This document shows, one piece after another, positions 6,246 to 12,526 of a stretch of DNA of 14,244 bases. Origin of the DNA: Hungatella sp. UBA3402. Its GTDB lineage: Bacteria > Bacillota > Clostridia > Lachnospirales > Lachnospiraceae. Each line of letters starts with the position of its first letter. Positions within the stretch are counted from its first letter, which is position 1. The notes beneath the pieces are model-generated. The model did no database searches and was not told the origin of the DNA. It saw only the letters and a program-made list of their open reading frames with translations. The position numbers and the translations under genes were made by a program. Location: the NCBI GenBank assembly GCA_002358555.1, contig DEPC01000168.1, forward strand, positions 1 to 14,244, given 5' to 3'.

Positions 6246-7001
6246 TTGAATGGGAAAGTGTATGCGCTTTCAGACCTTCATGGGAATTATGATGTCCTGC
6301 TTGCAATGTTGGAGAAAATCCAATTTTGTGACAGAGATACTTTATATATTTTAGGGGACTGCAATGACAGGGGAGCTAAGGCTATGGAGATTTATCATTT
6401 TATCCAGCAACATTCTGATAATATCTTCCTGTTAAAAGGAAATCATGAGCTTATGATGCGGGATTATCTGATAAAAGGAGACTGGGAATGTCCACAAGGC
6501 AGGATATGGCAGTCCAATGGTGGAGTTAAGACTATGAAGGAGATGGAACATTTTCTGAAAAGAGATTGTGAAAATGACAAGGATTTTCATGATAAGAAGG
6601 TAGAATTCATGAAATGGCTTGTAGATTACATCAATTCTCTGCCCAGTTATATTGAAGTAAATGTAGGAGGTCAGGCTTTGGTGTTGATTCATGCTGGTAT
6701 CAATCCAGAGTTGTCTTTATATGAACAGGACGAAGAAATCTGTGCATGGATTCGGGATTGGTTCTATATGTCACCAGCCTTAAAAGGGAAGACGATTGTT
6801 TTTGGACATACACCTCTATGCCATCTAAATGGCGGCGAAAATTTTAATGTGTGGTTTGACCCCTATTATCATGACAAAATTGGAATCGATGGGGGGTTAG
6901 GGCCTTTTGAAAATGGGCAGCTAAACTGTCTCTGTTTAAATGATATGTCAGTAACCGTGATAAAGAAAAAAGATATATCTCAGAAAAAGGAGGCAGTTTA
7001 A
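6246..7001 (+). CDS. PPP-family metallophosphoesterase (serine/threonine phosphatase or diadenosine tetraphosphatase-like)
   Basis: A 251-residue cytoplasmic phosphoesterase of the calcineurin-like PPP group. The three signature motifs are present: SDLHGN (D10, H12), GDCNDRG (D38, D41-R42) and KGNHE (N66, H67), followed by LIHAG and the late GHTPL that supply the remaining metal-binding histidines. Family members remove phosphate from phosphoproteins or split dinucleoside polyphosphates (ApaH/PrpE); the sequence does not separate these. GDCNDRG differs from the commoner GDYVDRG at two non-ligand positions. The start is TTG at 6246, supported by AAGGAGGAG (about 6230-6238) and by the position of SDLHG close to the N-terminus; the ATG at 6250 is out of frame, and the next internal Met would remove the first motif. 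An RpiR-like gene begins one base after the stop. The leader holds a long inverted repeat that may matter for expression. Confidence 0.88.
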   Translation: MNGKVYALSDLHGNYDVLLAMLEKIQFCDRDTLYILGDCNDRGAKAMEIYHFIQQHSDNIFLLKGNHELMMRDYLIKGDWECPQGRIWQSNGGVKTMKEMEHFLKRDCENDKDFHDKKVEFMKWLVDYINSLPSYIEVNVGGQALVLIHAGINPELSLYEQDEEICAWIRDWFYMSPALKGKTIVFGHTPLCHLNGGENFNVWFDPYYHDKIGIDGGLGPFENGQLNCLCLNDMSVTVIKKKDISQKKEAV

Positions 7002-7002
7002 C

Positions 7003-7767
7003 ATGGATGTACTCTTGGCAAGAATCCTCAAATATTTAAATGGAGCTTTATTTTATGATGATTCTTTTAAATTCTGCACTTATGTGGTAAATCATTATCT
7101 TGAGATGGAGGATATGACAAAAGAGCGTATCCTGGAAGAAACTAAAATTGATGAGGGCAATATGAATGATTTTATTGCCCGTCTTGGCTGTAAATTTGAT
7201 TGGGAAAGTTTTCACAAAACATTTGTTGAACACCACCTTACAAGGCTAGACCAGATACGAGGCAGAATGGTTGGCTTAAAATCCTTGGATTTAATTCAGG
7301 AGATGCAAAAGGATATTTCTGACGAGGAGATGTTGGACTATGTTTCTATGGTATGTAAACAGCTTGATAGTCATAAGAGAATCGTTCTGATAGGAGCTTT
7401 ATATCCTATGTGCATTGCAGTAGAATTCCAGACGGATTTGATTACTTTTGGAAAAAATGTGGTTCAGTTCCATAATTATGACCCAGATATGAAGTTTACA
7501 GAAGATGATATGTTGATTTTTATATCAGCAACAGGCAGAGCGATGAGAGGTTTTCTGGAGTCAAGAAGTGACCTAAATCCAGAATCAGCAACCAGCCTGC
7601 TCATTACCCAGAATCCAGTTTATACCAGAGAGGAACATAAGATTAGCGACTATGTCTTAAAATTGCCTGGAAGATATGATGGACTGAATTTTAACTATCA
7701 GCTGATGCAGATTTTTGATTTGCTAAGAATTCAGTATTATCAGCAGTACTATTTAGGATATATGTAA
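7003..7767 (+). CDS. RpiR-like protein: degenerate N-terminal HTH plus SIS domain
   Basis: A 254-residue protein with the layout of MurR/RpiR sugar-phosphate-responsive regulators: an N-terminal helical HTH-like part (about 20-85) and a C-terminal SIS domain (about 115-250). The pattern HYLEMEDMTKERILEETKI...MNDFIARLG is recognisable as the RpiR HTH, but the recognition-helix stretch KIDEGNMNDFIARLG is acidic and lacks the usual S-x-x-T-V-x-R-F. In the SIS part, LIGALYPMCIA replaces the GxGxS phosphate loop, and ISATGRAM stands where S-x-SG-x-T is typical. The protein may therefore sense a different ligand, or act through protein contacts rather than as a standard repressor. ATG at 7003 has AAAAAGGAGG (6984-6993) in front and lies one base after the phosphoesterase gene, so the two are co-translated. 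No sugar-uptake genes adjoin it, which is unusual for an RpiR regulator. Confidence 0.8.
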   Translation: MDVLLARILKYLNGALFYDDSFKFCTYVVNHYLEMEDMTKERILEETKIDEGNMNDFIARLGCKFDWESFHKTFVEHHLTRLDQIRGRMVGLKSLDLIQEMQKDISDEEMLDYVSMVCKQLDSHKRIVLIGALYPMCIAVEFQTDLITFGKNVVQFHNYDPDMKFTEDDMLIFISATGRAMRGFLESRSDLNPESATSLLITQNPVYTREEHKISDYVLKLPGRYDGLNFNYQLMQIFDLLRIQYYQQYYLGYM

Positions 7768-7827
7768 ATTTTACAGGAAATTTATTATTATTTAATTGCT
7801 TATTCTACATAAGATATTATTTCTTAT

Positions 7828-7913
7828 AGAGTATTTTTGAATCCCTTTTTCTGTTCAAATTTGAATGATGTATTTTGGTCAGAGATGAACAATAAAGCTT
7901 TCAAGAATACTCT
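7828..7913. repeat. 14-bp inverted repeat downstream of the RpiR-like gene
   Basis: AGAGTATTTTTGAA (7828-7841) and TTCAAGAATACTCT (7900-7913) pair throughout with a single T-G pair. Within the 58-base loop, TGTTC (7852-7856) and GAACA (7887-7891) can pair, and TTCAAATTTGAA (7854-7865) is a perfect 12-bp palindrome. It starts 61 bases after the stop codon. It might end the phosphoesterase/RpiR transcript, but there is no clear T-run behind it (TATTTAG), so its role is open. Confidence 0.5.
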
Positions 7914-8024
7914 TATTTAGTATTAAATTGCTTGTATTCTTTATAGAGTTCTAATTTAACTTATTGTGTTAGGACATGCAGATGGCTAAGAACTTAAAGT
8001 TTCTGGCTTGGAACCCACAGACCA

Positions 8025-8084
8025 ATGGGCAACTTCTTTTTAGGCGTTATTTCTGCCCATAACCTTTTCATCCATAAAAAGGTT
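8025..8084 (+). other. Two adjacent hairpins upstream of clpS promoter (possible small RNA 3' part)
   Basis: ATGGGCA (8025-8031) pairs perfectly with TGCCCAT (8054-8060), and immediately after it AACCTTTT (8061-8068) pairs perfectly with AAAAGGTT (8077-8084) over an 8-base loop. Both lie just upstream of the clpS -35 box, so they are not in the clpS leader. They could be the end of an independent RNA starting in the AT-rich stretch before 7970, or folding sites with no role. Neither hairpin is followed by a T-run. Confidence 0.3.
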
Positions 8085-8089
8085 TAGAA

Positions 8090-8118
8090 TTGACATTTTC
8101 TACTATCAAGTATAAACT
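8090..8118 (+). promoter_or_regulatory. Sigma-A-type promoter for clpS-clpA
   Basis: A consensus TTGACA (8090-8095) is followed after 17 bases by TAAACT (8113-8118), giving a start near 8125 and a leader of about 38 bases. TATAAA at 8111-8116 is an alternative -10 but would have a 15-base spacer. I see no CtsR- or HrcA-type heat-shock operator around it. Confidence 0.62.
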
Positions 8119-8162
8119 AGATATATCATAAAAATGGGCTAAAACGGAGGACTGGAAAGACC

Positions 8163-8465
8163 ATGGCAATCAAGGAGGAGATAAAGGAGCAAATAAATAT
8201 CAGGGTAAAGATGCCAAGGCAATATCAGGTTCTGATTTATAATGATGATTTTACCCCTATGGATTTTGTAGTAGAAGTCCTGATGGGAATATTTGATAAG
8301 GAGGAGCCGGCGGCAGTTGCCCTGATGATGAGTATTCACAAAGGAAGCTATGCAGTTGCAGGAATCTATCCTAGAGATATTGCCCAGACTAAGGCTACAG
8401 AAGCAGTCCAATGGGCTAGGTCAGAAGGACATCCTTTGAAAGTGGAGGCAGTACTGCAGCCGTAG
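8163..8465 (+). CDS. clpS: ATP-dependent Clp protease adaptor protein ClpS
   Basis: ClpS binds proteins with destabilising N-terminal residues (the N-degron or N-end rule pathway) and hands them to ClpA for ClpP degradation in the cytoplasm. The 100 residues match the family length (about 106 in Escherichia coli). The binding-pocket residues are visible: N27-D28-D29 in YNDDFTPMDFV, M33 at the gatekeeper position and H59 in SIHKGS. N27 to H59 are 32 residues apart, exactly as between N34 and H66 of the E. coli protein. The later block YPRDIAQTKATEA is also typical. The start is ATG at 8163; GGAGG (8146-8150) is 12 bases upstream and GGAAAG (8154-8159) is closer. It has its own TTGACA promoter, and clpA follows 32 bases after the stop, which is the standard adaptor-unfoldase pairing. 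Confidence 0.95.
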   Translation: MAIKEEIKEQINIRVKMPRQYQVLIYNDDFTPMDFVVEVLMGIFDKEEPAAVALMMSIHKGSYAVAGIYPRDIAQTKATEAVQWARSEGHPLKVEAVLQP

Positions 8466-8497
8466 AAAGTTTTGAAAAGGTGAAGGAAAGGACTGAA

Positions 8498-10747
8498 ATG
8501 GAGTTTAGCAGGAATATGCAGTGTGTGATGGAAAGGGCGGTAAAACTGGCAAGGGAGGGAAGACACCGCTACTTTATGCCAGAACACATGATTTATGGTT
8601 TAACCTATGATGTCGAATTTTTTAAAGAGTACAAGGCCAGCGGCGGAAATATTGAAAAGCTGAGACAGGATTTGCTTACATTTCTTAATAAACAGGCGGG
8701 AAGAACTGATGGGGAGAACGCTATATTGACCTCAGATACAGACAAAGTGTTGCGCATGTCAGAAGGTCAAGCGAGAGCTAGTGGGCGAGAAGCTATTGAT
8801 GTCAGCCACCTATTTGCAGCAATTCTTCAACTAGAAGACTGTTATGGGGTTTACTATCTGGCTGTACAGGGGGTAGATTTAGTCGAAATTATGGGGGAAA
8901 TGTCCAGAGAAAGTCTGGCAGCAGAGAGAAGAGGAATTGAACCAGAAGATGGCTTGATTGCAGGAGAAGGCGACCCCTTTATAGAAGAAAATGGCGAAAG
9001 ACAGACTAGAGGTGTCAGATGGAAAACATATCTAGAGGATATGAATCAAACATGTAAAAGTAAGAATCCTCTTATTGGTCGAGATGAGGAGATGGAAAGG
9101 ACGATACAGATCCTTTGCAGAAAGGACAAAAACAATGTTCTCCATGTGGGAGAACCAGGGGTAGGAAAGACAGCATTAGCCTATGGTCTAGCAAAAAAGA
9201 TTATAGATGAGGAAGTGCCAGAGCCTCTTTCAGGGACTAATATCTATGCTTTAGATTTGGGAGGATTGATTGCTGGAACCCAATATCGGGGAGATTTTGA
9301 GAAACGGTTCAAGGAGATTATGGACGGGCTGTCAGGTGAAAGCAAACCCATTCTTTATTTAGATGAAATCCATAATATTGTGGGAGCAGGAGCTGTAGGA
9401 GGAGGTAGTCTAGATGTAGCAAACCTATTAAAGCCATATCTGGCAGCAGGAAGTATTCGGTTTATGGGTGCTACCACATATGAAGAATATAAGAAACATT
9501 TTTCCACAAGTAAAAGTCTAGTTCGAAGATTCCAAAAGGTAGATTTGAAGGAACCTAGCAAAGAGGAAGCTGTAGAGATTTTGAAGGGGCTGAAAACTGG
9601 ATATGAAAAATTCCATGGGGTGAAATATGGAGCTGGAGTTTTGGAACATGCAGTGGAGATAAGTAGTAGATATATCAATGAACGATTTCTTCCAGATAAG
9701 GCGATTGACTTAATTGACGAAGCAGGAGCTTGGCGACGATTGCATCCTTTGGAACAGAAGCGTCAAACCGTCAACAAAGCTTTGCTAGATGAAGTTTTAG
9801 CGAAAACTTGTAATATTCCAGTACAAAATGTAGAAAAGGGAGATTTGGAAAGACTGGCTCTTTTAGAAGAGCATCTAAAAGGGCAAATTTTTGGGCAAGA
9901 TGCGGCTGTCCATGAAGTAGCAAATGCAGTAAAATTTTCAAAGGCTGGATTAAATGAAGAAGGAAAACCGATTGCCTCATTTTTATTTGTAGGAGCTACT
10001 GGTGTGGGTAAGACAGAACTTGCCAAAGCATTGGCATCTGAACTTGGAATATCATTTATACGTTTTGATATGAGTGAGTATTCAGAAAAACATGCTGTGG
10101 CAAAGCTTATTGGTGCGCCAGCAGGTTATGTAGGATATGAAGAAGGAGGGATTCTCACAGAAGAAATTCGCCGCCATCCTCATGGAGTTCTTCTATTAGA
10201 TGAGATTGAAAAGGCTCATCCAGACATTTTTAATGTACTCCTTCAGGTGATGGATTATGCCACATTGACAGATAACCAGGGAAAAAAGGCTGATTTTCGC
10301 AATATTATCTTGATTATGACTTCTAATGCAGGAGCTAGCTTGGCGGAAAAAGGGCAGATTGGATTTGGCAGCAGCAGTCAGAATTTGGAGGCATTGACAG
10401 AAGCAGTAAAACGGACATTCCAACCAGAATTTAGAAATCGGTTAAGCAGAATTGTACAGTTTCGCAGTATGGATTATGAAATGGCCAAAAAGATTACTAA
10501 GAAGAAATTAAGGGAGCTTTCAAACAAATTGATGCTTAAGAAGGTAGAGCTTGTCATAACAGAAAAAGCAGAGACCTATGTTCAAAAGGCAGGAATTACC
10601 AGAGAGTATGGAGCCAGAGAGATTGACAGAGTAATTTCTGGCGATGTAAAACCGCTATTGGCAGAACTTCTGTTGTTTGGGAAGCTGAAAAGAGGCGGAA
10701 AATGTGTTCTGGAAGAAGAGGACGGAAAATTAGCTATAAAAATATAA
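8498..10747 (+). CDS. clpA: ATP-dependent Clp protease ATP-binding subunit ClpA
   Basis: ClpA is the hexameric AAA+ unfoldase that threads substrates into ClpP. This 749-residue protein matches the family length (758 in E. coli). It has an N-terminal ClpN domain (about 1-140), a first AAA+ module with Walker A GEPGVGKT (218-225) and Walker B LYLDEIHN, and a second with Walker A GATGVGKT (499-506) and LLLDEIEKAH. The ClpP-docking IGF loop is I621-G622-F623 in GQIGFGSSS. The absence of a long coiled-coil middle domain separates it from ClpB and ClpC. ATG at 8498 is preferred: AAGGAAAGGA (8483-8492) precedes it at a good distance and the protein then starts MEFSRNMQ as in other clostridial ClpA. 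An in-frame GTG at 8480 would add six residues but has no suitably spaced site. It is co-transcribed with clpS and ends at the large hairpin shared with upp. clpP is not in the window. Confidence 0.96.
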   Translation: MEFSRNMQCVMERAVKLAREGRHRYFMPEHMIYGLTYDVEFFKEYKASGGNIEKLRQDLLTFLNKQAGRTDGENAILTSDTDKVLRMSEGQARASGREAIDVSHLFAAILQLEDCYGVYYLAVQGVDLVEIMGEMSRESLAAERRGIEPEDGLIAGEGDPFIEENGERQTRGVRWKTYLEDMNQTCKSKNPLIGRDEEMERTIQILCRKDKNNVLHVGEPGVGKTALAYGLAKKIIDEEVPEPLSGTNIYALDLGGLIAGTQYRGDFEKRFKEIMDGLSGESKPILYLDEIHNIVGAGAVGGGSLDVANLLKPYLAAGSIRFMGATTYEEYKKHFSTSKSLVRRFQKVDLKEPSKEEAVEILKGLKTGYEKFHGVKYGAGVLEHAVEISSRYINERFLPDKAIDLIDEAGAWRRLHPLEQKRQTVNKALLDEVLAKTCNIPVQNVEKGDLERLALLEEHLKGQIFGQDAAVHEVANAVKFSKAGLNEEGKPIASFLFVGATGVGKTELAKALASELGISFIRFDMSEYSEKHAVAKLIGAPAGYVGYEEGGILTEEIRRHPHGVLLLDEIEKAHPDIFNVLLQVMDYATLTDNQGKKADFRNIILIMTSNAGASLAEKGQIGFGSSSQNLEALTEAVKRTFQPEFRNRLSRIVQFRSMDYEMAKKITKKKLRELSNKLMLKKVELVITEKAETYVQKAGITREYGAREIDRVISGDVKPLLAELLLFGKLKRGGKCVLEEEDGKLAIKI

Positions 10748-10772
10748 AGATAAAAAGTTCCATAGAAGATAG

Positions 10773-10887
10773 AAAAAAGAGATTGTCATAAAACGACGAA
10801 TTTCCACAATATATGGTATCTATATTGTTCAGATATCAACCTTATATTGTGGAATTTCCAAATTCTGTGACAGTCTCTTTTTATTTT
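10773..10887. terminator. Large two-way terminator hairpin between clpA and upp
   Basis: The outer stem GAGATTGTCA (10779-10788) pairs with TGACAGTCTC (10868-10877), with one G-U. It is flanked by AAAAAA (10773-10778) on the left and TTTTTATTTT (from 10878) on the right, so it can stop transcripts from both strands. An inner stem joins GAATTTCCACAATATA (10798-10813) to TATATTGTGGAATTTC (10843-10858) with one mismatch, and GGT/ACC pairs continue toward the loop. The T-run side runs into the last codons of upp. At over 100 bases the hairpin is much larger than a typical terminator and may be a palindromic repeat element used as one. Confidence 0.85.
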
Positions 10888-11510
10888 GTTCCAAAAATAC
10901 GGTCGCCTGCATCACCAAGTCCAGGACAGATATAAGCATTTTCATTGAGGCAGCGGTCTAAATGTCCTACATAGATAAGAATATCTGGATGGGCTTTATG
11001 AAGCCGTTCCAGACCTTCTGGAGCAGCGATAATGGACATAAATTTAATATGCCTTCCTCCATGCTGTTTGATAAAATTCACAGCAGCAACACCAGAACCT
11101 CCAGTGGCTAACATTGGGTCAGTAACTAAGATGGTACGTTGTTCAATGGGATTTGGAAGTTTACAATAGTATTCATGGGGCTCATGAGTTTCTTCATCTC
11201 GGTAAAGGCCAATATGCCCGACTTTGGCAGAAGGAACTAAGGCTAAAATTCCATTTACCATCCCAAGTCCAGCACGGAGAATTGGAACCACAGCCAATTT
11301 TTTGCCAGAAATCATAGGAGTCATACAGGTTTCGATGGGAGTTTCGATTTCTACGTCCTCCAGAGGAAGGTCTCGAAGTGCTTCGTATCCCATAAGCATA
11401 GAAATTTCCTCAATCAAGGCACGGAATTCGTTAGTGCCAGTATGCTTGTCCCTCAGTTTGGAAATTTTGTGCTGAATCAAAGGGTGGTCAAAAATGGTTA
11501 CATGTTTCAT
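10881..11510 (-). CDS. upp: Uracil phosphoribosyltransferase
   Basis: Upp converts uracil and PRPP to UMP and pyrophosphate, the pyrimidine salvage step, in the cytoplasm. Its 209 residues are the normal length. Motifs are PILRAGLGM (76-84), the PRPP-binding loop TDPMLATGGS (130-139), the SIIAAPEGL segment, and the C-terminal uracil-binding CPGLGDAGDRIFGTK. The start ATG (11510 on the minus strand) has AAAGGAAA upstream at a usable distance. It lies 21 bases downstream of the lipoprotein gene on the same strand, and no promoter is visible in that gap, so the two probably share the transcript begun near 12405. The gene ends inside the right flank of the shared hairpin terminator and converges with clpA. 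upp is often placed beside uracil permease or glyA; a lipoprotein partner is less usual. Confidence 0.97.
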   Translation of the reverse strand: MKHVTIFDHPLIQHKISKLRDKHTGTNEFRALIEEISMLMGYEALRDLPLEDVEIETPIETCMTPMISGKKLAVVPILRAGLGMVNGILALVPSAKVGHIGLYRDEETHEPHEYYCKLPNPIEQRTILVTDPMLATGGSGVAAVNFIKQHGGRHIKFMSIIAAPEGLERLHKAHPDILIYVGHLDRCLNENAYICPGLGDAGDRIFGTK

Positions 11511-11531
11511 GAAAGAGGTTTCCTTTCTTTT

Positions 11532-12359
11532 TTATTTTCCATCAATATTAAATGTTACAATCGCATAATCTCCCAGTGCATGAGGCACAGGAATGGAGAA
11601 ATATAAGATGCCTTGATGGGTGTAGCTAAAGGATTCTGGAAAAATGGCATCTTCTGTAGAGCTTAACGGAAAGTCAGCTTGATTAAACATCTCTGTATAT
11701 TGTTCCACGGACATAGTTGAACGGAAATTTAGGACTTCTTGTGTATCTGTAGCATGGGAAAATTGTACATCATCAGACATTAAATAACCTGCCATCGTGT
11801 AGGCATCAGAATAATCGTTAAAGCCAAGGCTCTTTACCTGTTTTAAATCCACTGTGTTCGTATAAAATATGTTTGTTGGATGAGCCCCTCCTTCTGTCTG
11901 AGCCATCCCTTTATATACAGCAACAAGACGGTTGCGGTCAACAGAGATAATCTGGCAGGTGATATCAAGAGTTACTGCATCTTCTGGAGAGTACTGAGTA
12001 GCAATGGCAGTGGCATTAGTAAAAAGAAGCTCATTGACAGCTGTTTGGGTCTGCTCATCACTTAAATTAGACACTACAGGATATTGAATAGAGATAGAGC
12101 CTGCAGAAGTATCTCGATAAGTTTCGATTTTTGCAGAAACATTGGAAGATGCATCTTGAACTTTGGAAGCTTCTGTGCTTTCTTGTGTCTCAGCAGTAGA
12201 GGTCACTTCTACTGCCGGAGCTGTGGACGGAGCAAATGTTTCATTTGCCTGGGAACTGTGAATACCAGATAAATCGACCTCCTCATGCTTTCTGGTGCAG
12301 CCGAAAATCATCATAGAAGAGCTAAAAATAAGTAAAGGCAGTATGTAAGTACGTTTCAT
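11532..12359 (-). CDS. Predicted lipoprotein with DUF3298/RsiV-like domain
   Basis: A 275-residue exported lipoprotein. The N-terminus MKRTYILPLLIF...IFGC is a type II signal peptide with the lipid-attached cysteine at C21. A Ser/Thr/Glu-rich linker (about 28-80) follows, typical of surface lipoproteins, then a domain (about 83-275) resembling the DUF4163/DUF3298 pair of the anti-sigma factor RsiV and of PdaC: ISIQYPVVSNL, GGAHPTNIFYTNTVDLK, and a final strand-rich part ending YAIVTFNIDGK. In RsiV this domain binds lysozyme, but here there is no transmembrane anti-sigma segment and no sigma factor nearby, so that role is not implied. It acts outside the membrane. The start at 12359 has AAAGGAG ten bases upstream. 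It is followed by upp after 21 bases and driven by an extended -10 promoter near 12411-12419. Confidence 0.85.
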   Translation of the reverse strand: MKRTYILPLLIFSSSMMIFGCTRKHEEVDLSGIHSSQANETFAPSTAPAVEVTSTAETQESTEASKVQDASSNVSAKIETYRDTSAGSISIQYPVVSNLSDEQTQTAVNELLFTNATAIATQYSPEDAVTLDITCQIISVDRNRLVAVYKGMAQTEGGAHPTNIFYTNTVDLKQVKSLGFNDYSDAYTMAGYLMSDDVQFSHATDTQEVLNFRSTMSVEQYTEMFNQADFPLSSTEDAIFPESFSYTHQGILYFSIPVPHALGDYAIVTFNIDGK

Positions 12360-12410
12360 AAGAAAAGTCTCCTTTGTAAAATAAGTCAGTTTCGCAAAAA
12401 TCTCTATTTT

Positions 12411-12439
12411 ATTATATCATACCATTATCAATTTTAAAA
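12411..12439 (-). promoter_or_regulatory. Extended -10 promoter for the lipoprotein-upp unit
   Basis: Read on the minus strand, TGATATAAT (12419 down to 12411) is a perfect extended -10 box. The -35 position at 17 bases (12439-12434) reads TTTTAA and is weak, as expected for an extended -10 promoter. The start site would be near 12404, within a stretch that closely matches the start region of the promoter at 13676-13704. Confidence 0.65.
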
Positions 12440-12442
12440 GGG

Positions 12443-12478
12443 AGGTTTTTCATTGCTTCTTGTTATGGAGGAAAACCT
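12443..12478. repeat. Inverted repeat overlapping the MFS promoter (possible operator)
   Basis: AGGTTTT (12443-12449) and AAAACCT (12472-12478) pair perfectly, and CAT (12451-12453) and ATG (12465-12467) are also symmetric. The right half lies in the spacer of the MFS promoter and the left half just upstream of its -35 box, a common placement for a repressor site. The spacing is long for a single dimer site. Confidence 0.35.
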
Positions 12479-12488
12479 GATATATAAT
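12460..12488 (+). promoter_or_regulatory. Sigma-A-type promoter for the MFS transporter
   Basis: TTGTTA (12460-12465) and a consensus TATAAT (12483-12488) are 17 bases apart. The start would be near 12495, about 32 bases before the chosen start codon. It diverges from the lipoprotein promoter, whose -10 is about 70 bases away. Confidence 0.75.
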
Positions 12489-12526
12489 CAATCACTATAT
12501 AAAGAAAAAATGAGAGGATGTCTAAT

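Larger units (their letters stand above)
7768..8162. other. 395-base AT-rich intergenic region with hairpins
   Basis: No open reading frame with a credible ribosome binding site is visible. The first part (7768-7920) is very AT-rich and holds the 7828-7913 inverted repeat. From about 7970 to 8085 base composition becomes more balanced and several hairpins occur in a row (8025-8060 and 8061-8084 are the clearest), which could mark a small RNA. The last part carries the clpS promoter at 8090-8118. A partial direct repeat, ATTGCTT followed by TTCTTATAGAGT or TTCTTTATAGAGT, appears near 7795-7832 and 7926-7949. I see no tRNA and cannot match any known RNA family by eye. Confidence 0.6.

Noticed and set aside
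7960..8089. A 6S RNA, SRP RNA or tmRNA gene
   Set aside because: None of the conserved sequences or tetraloops that I know for these RNAs could be found, so only an unassigned RNA candidate is reported.
9355..10423. Several minus-strand frames of 69-107 codons within clpA
   Set aside because: All are antisense shadows of strongly conserved AAA+ coding sequence, with no ribosome binding sites or domains.
8498..10747. ClpB or ClpC instead of ClpA
   Set aside because: There is no long coiled-coil middle domain, the ClpP-docking IGF loop is present, and clpS lies directly upstream.
11532..12359. An RsiV-type anti-sigma factor
   Set aside because: It is a lipoprotein with a lipid-attached cysteine and lacks a cytoplasmic anti-sigma part; no sigma factor gene is adjacent.
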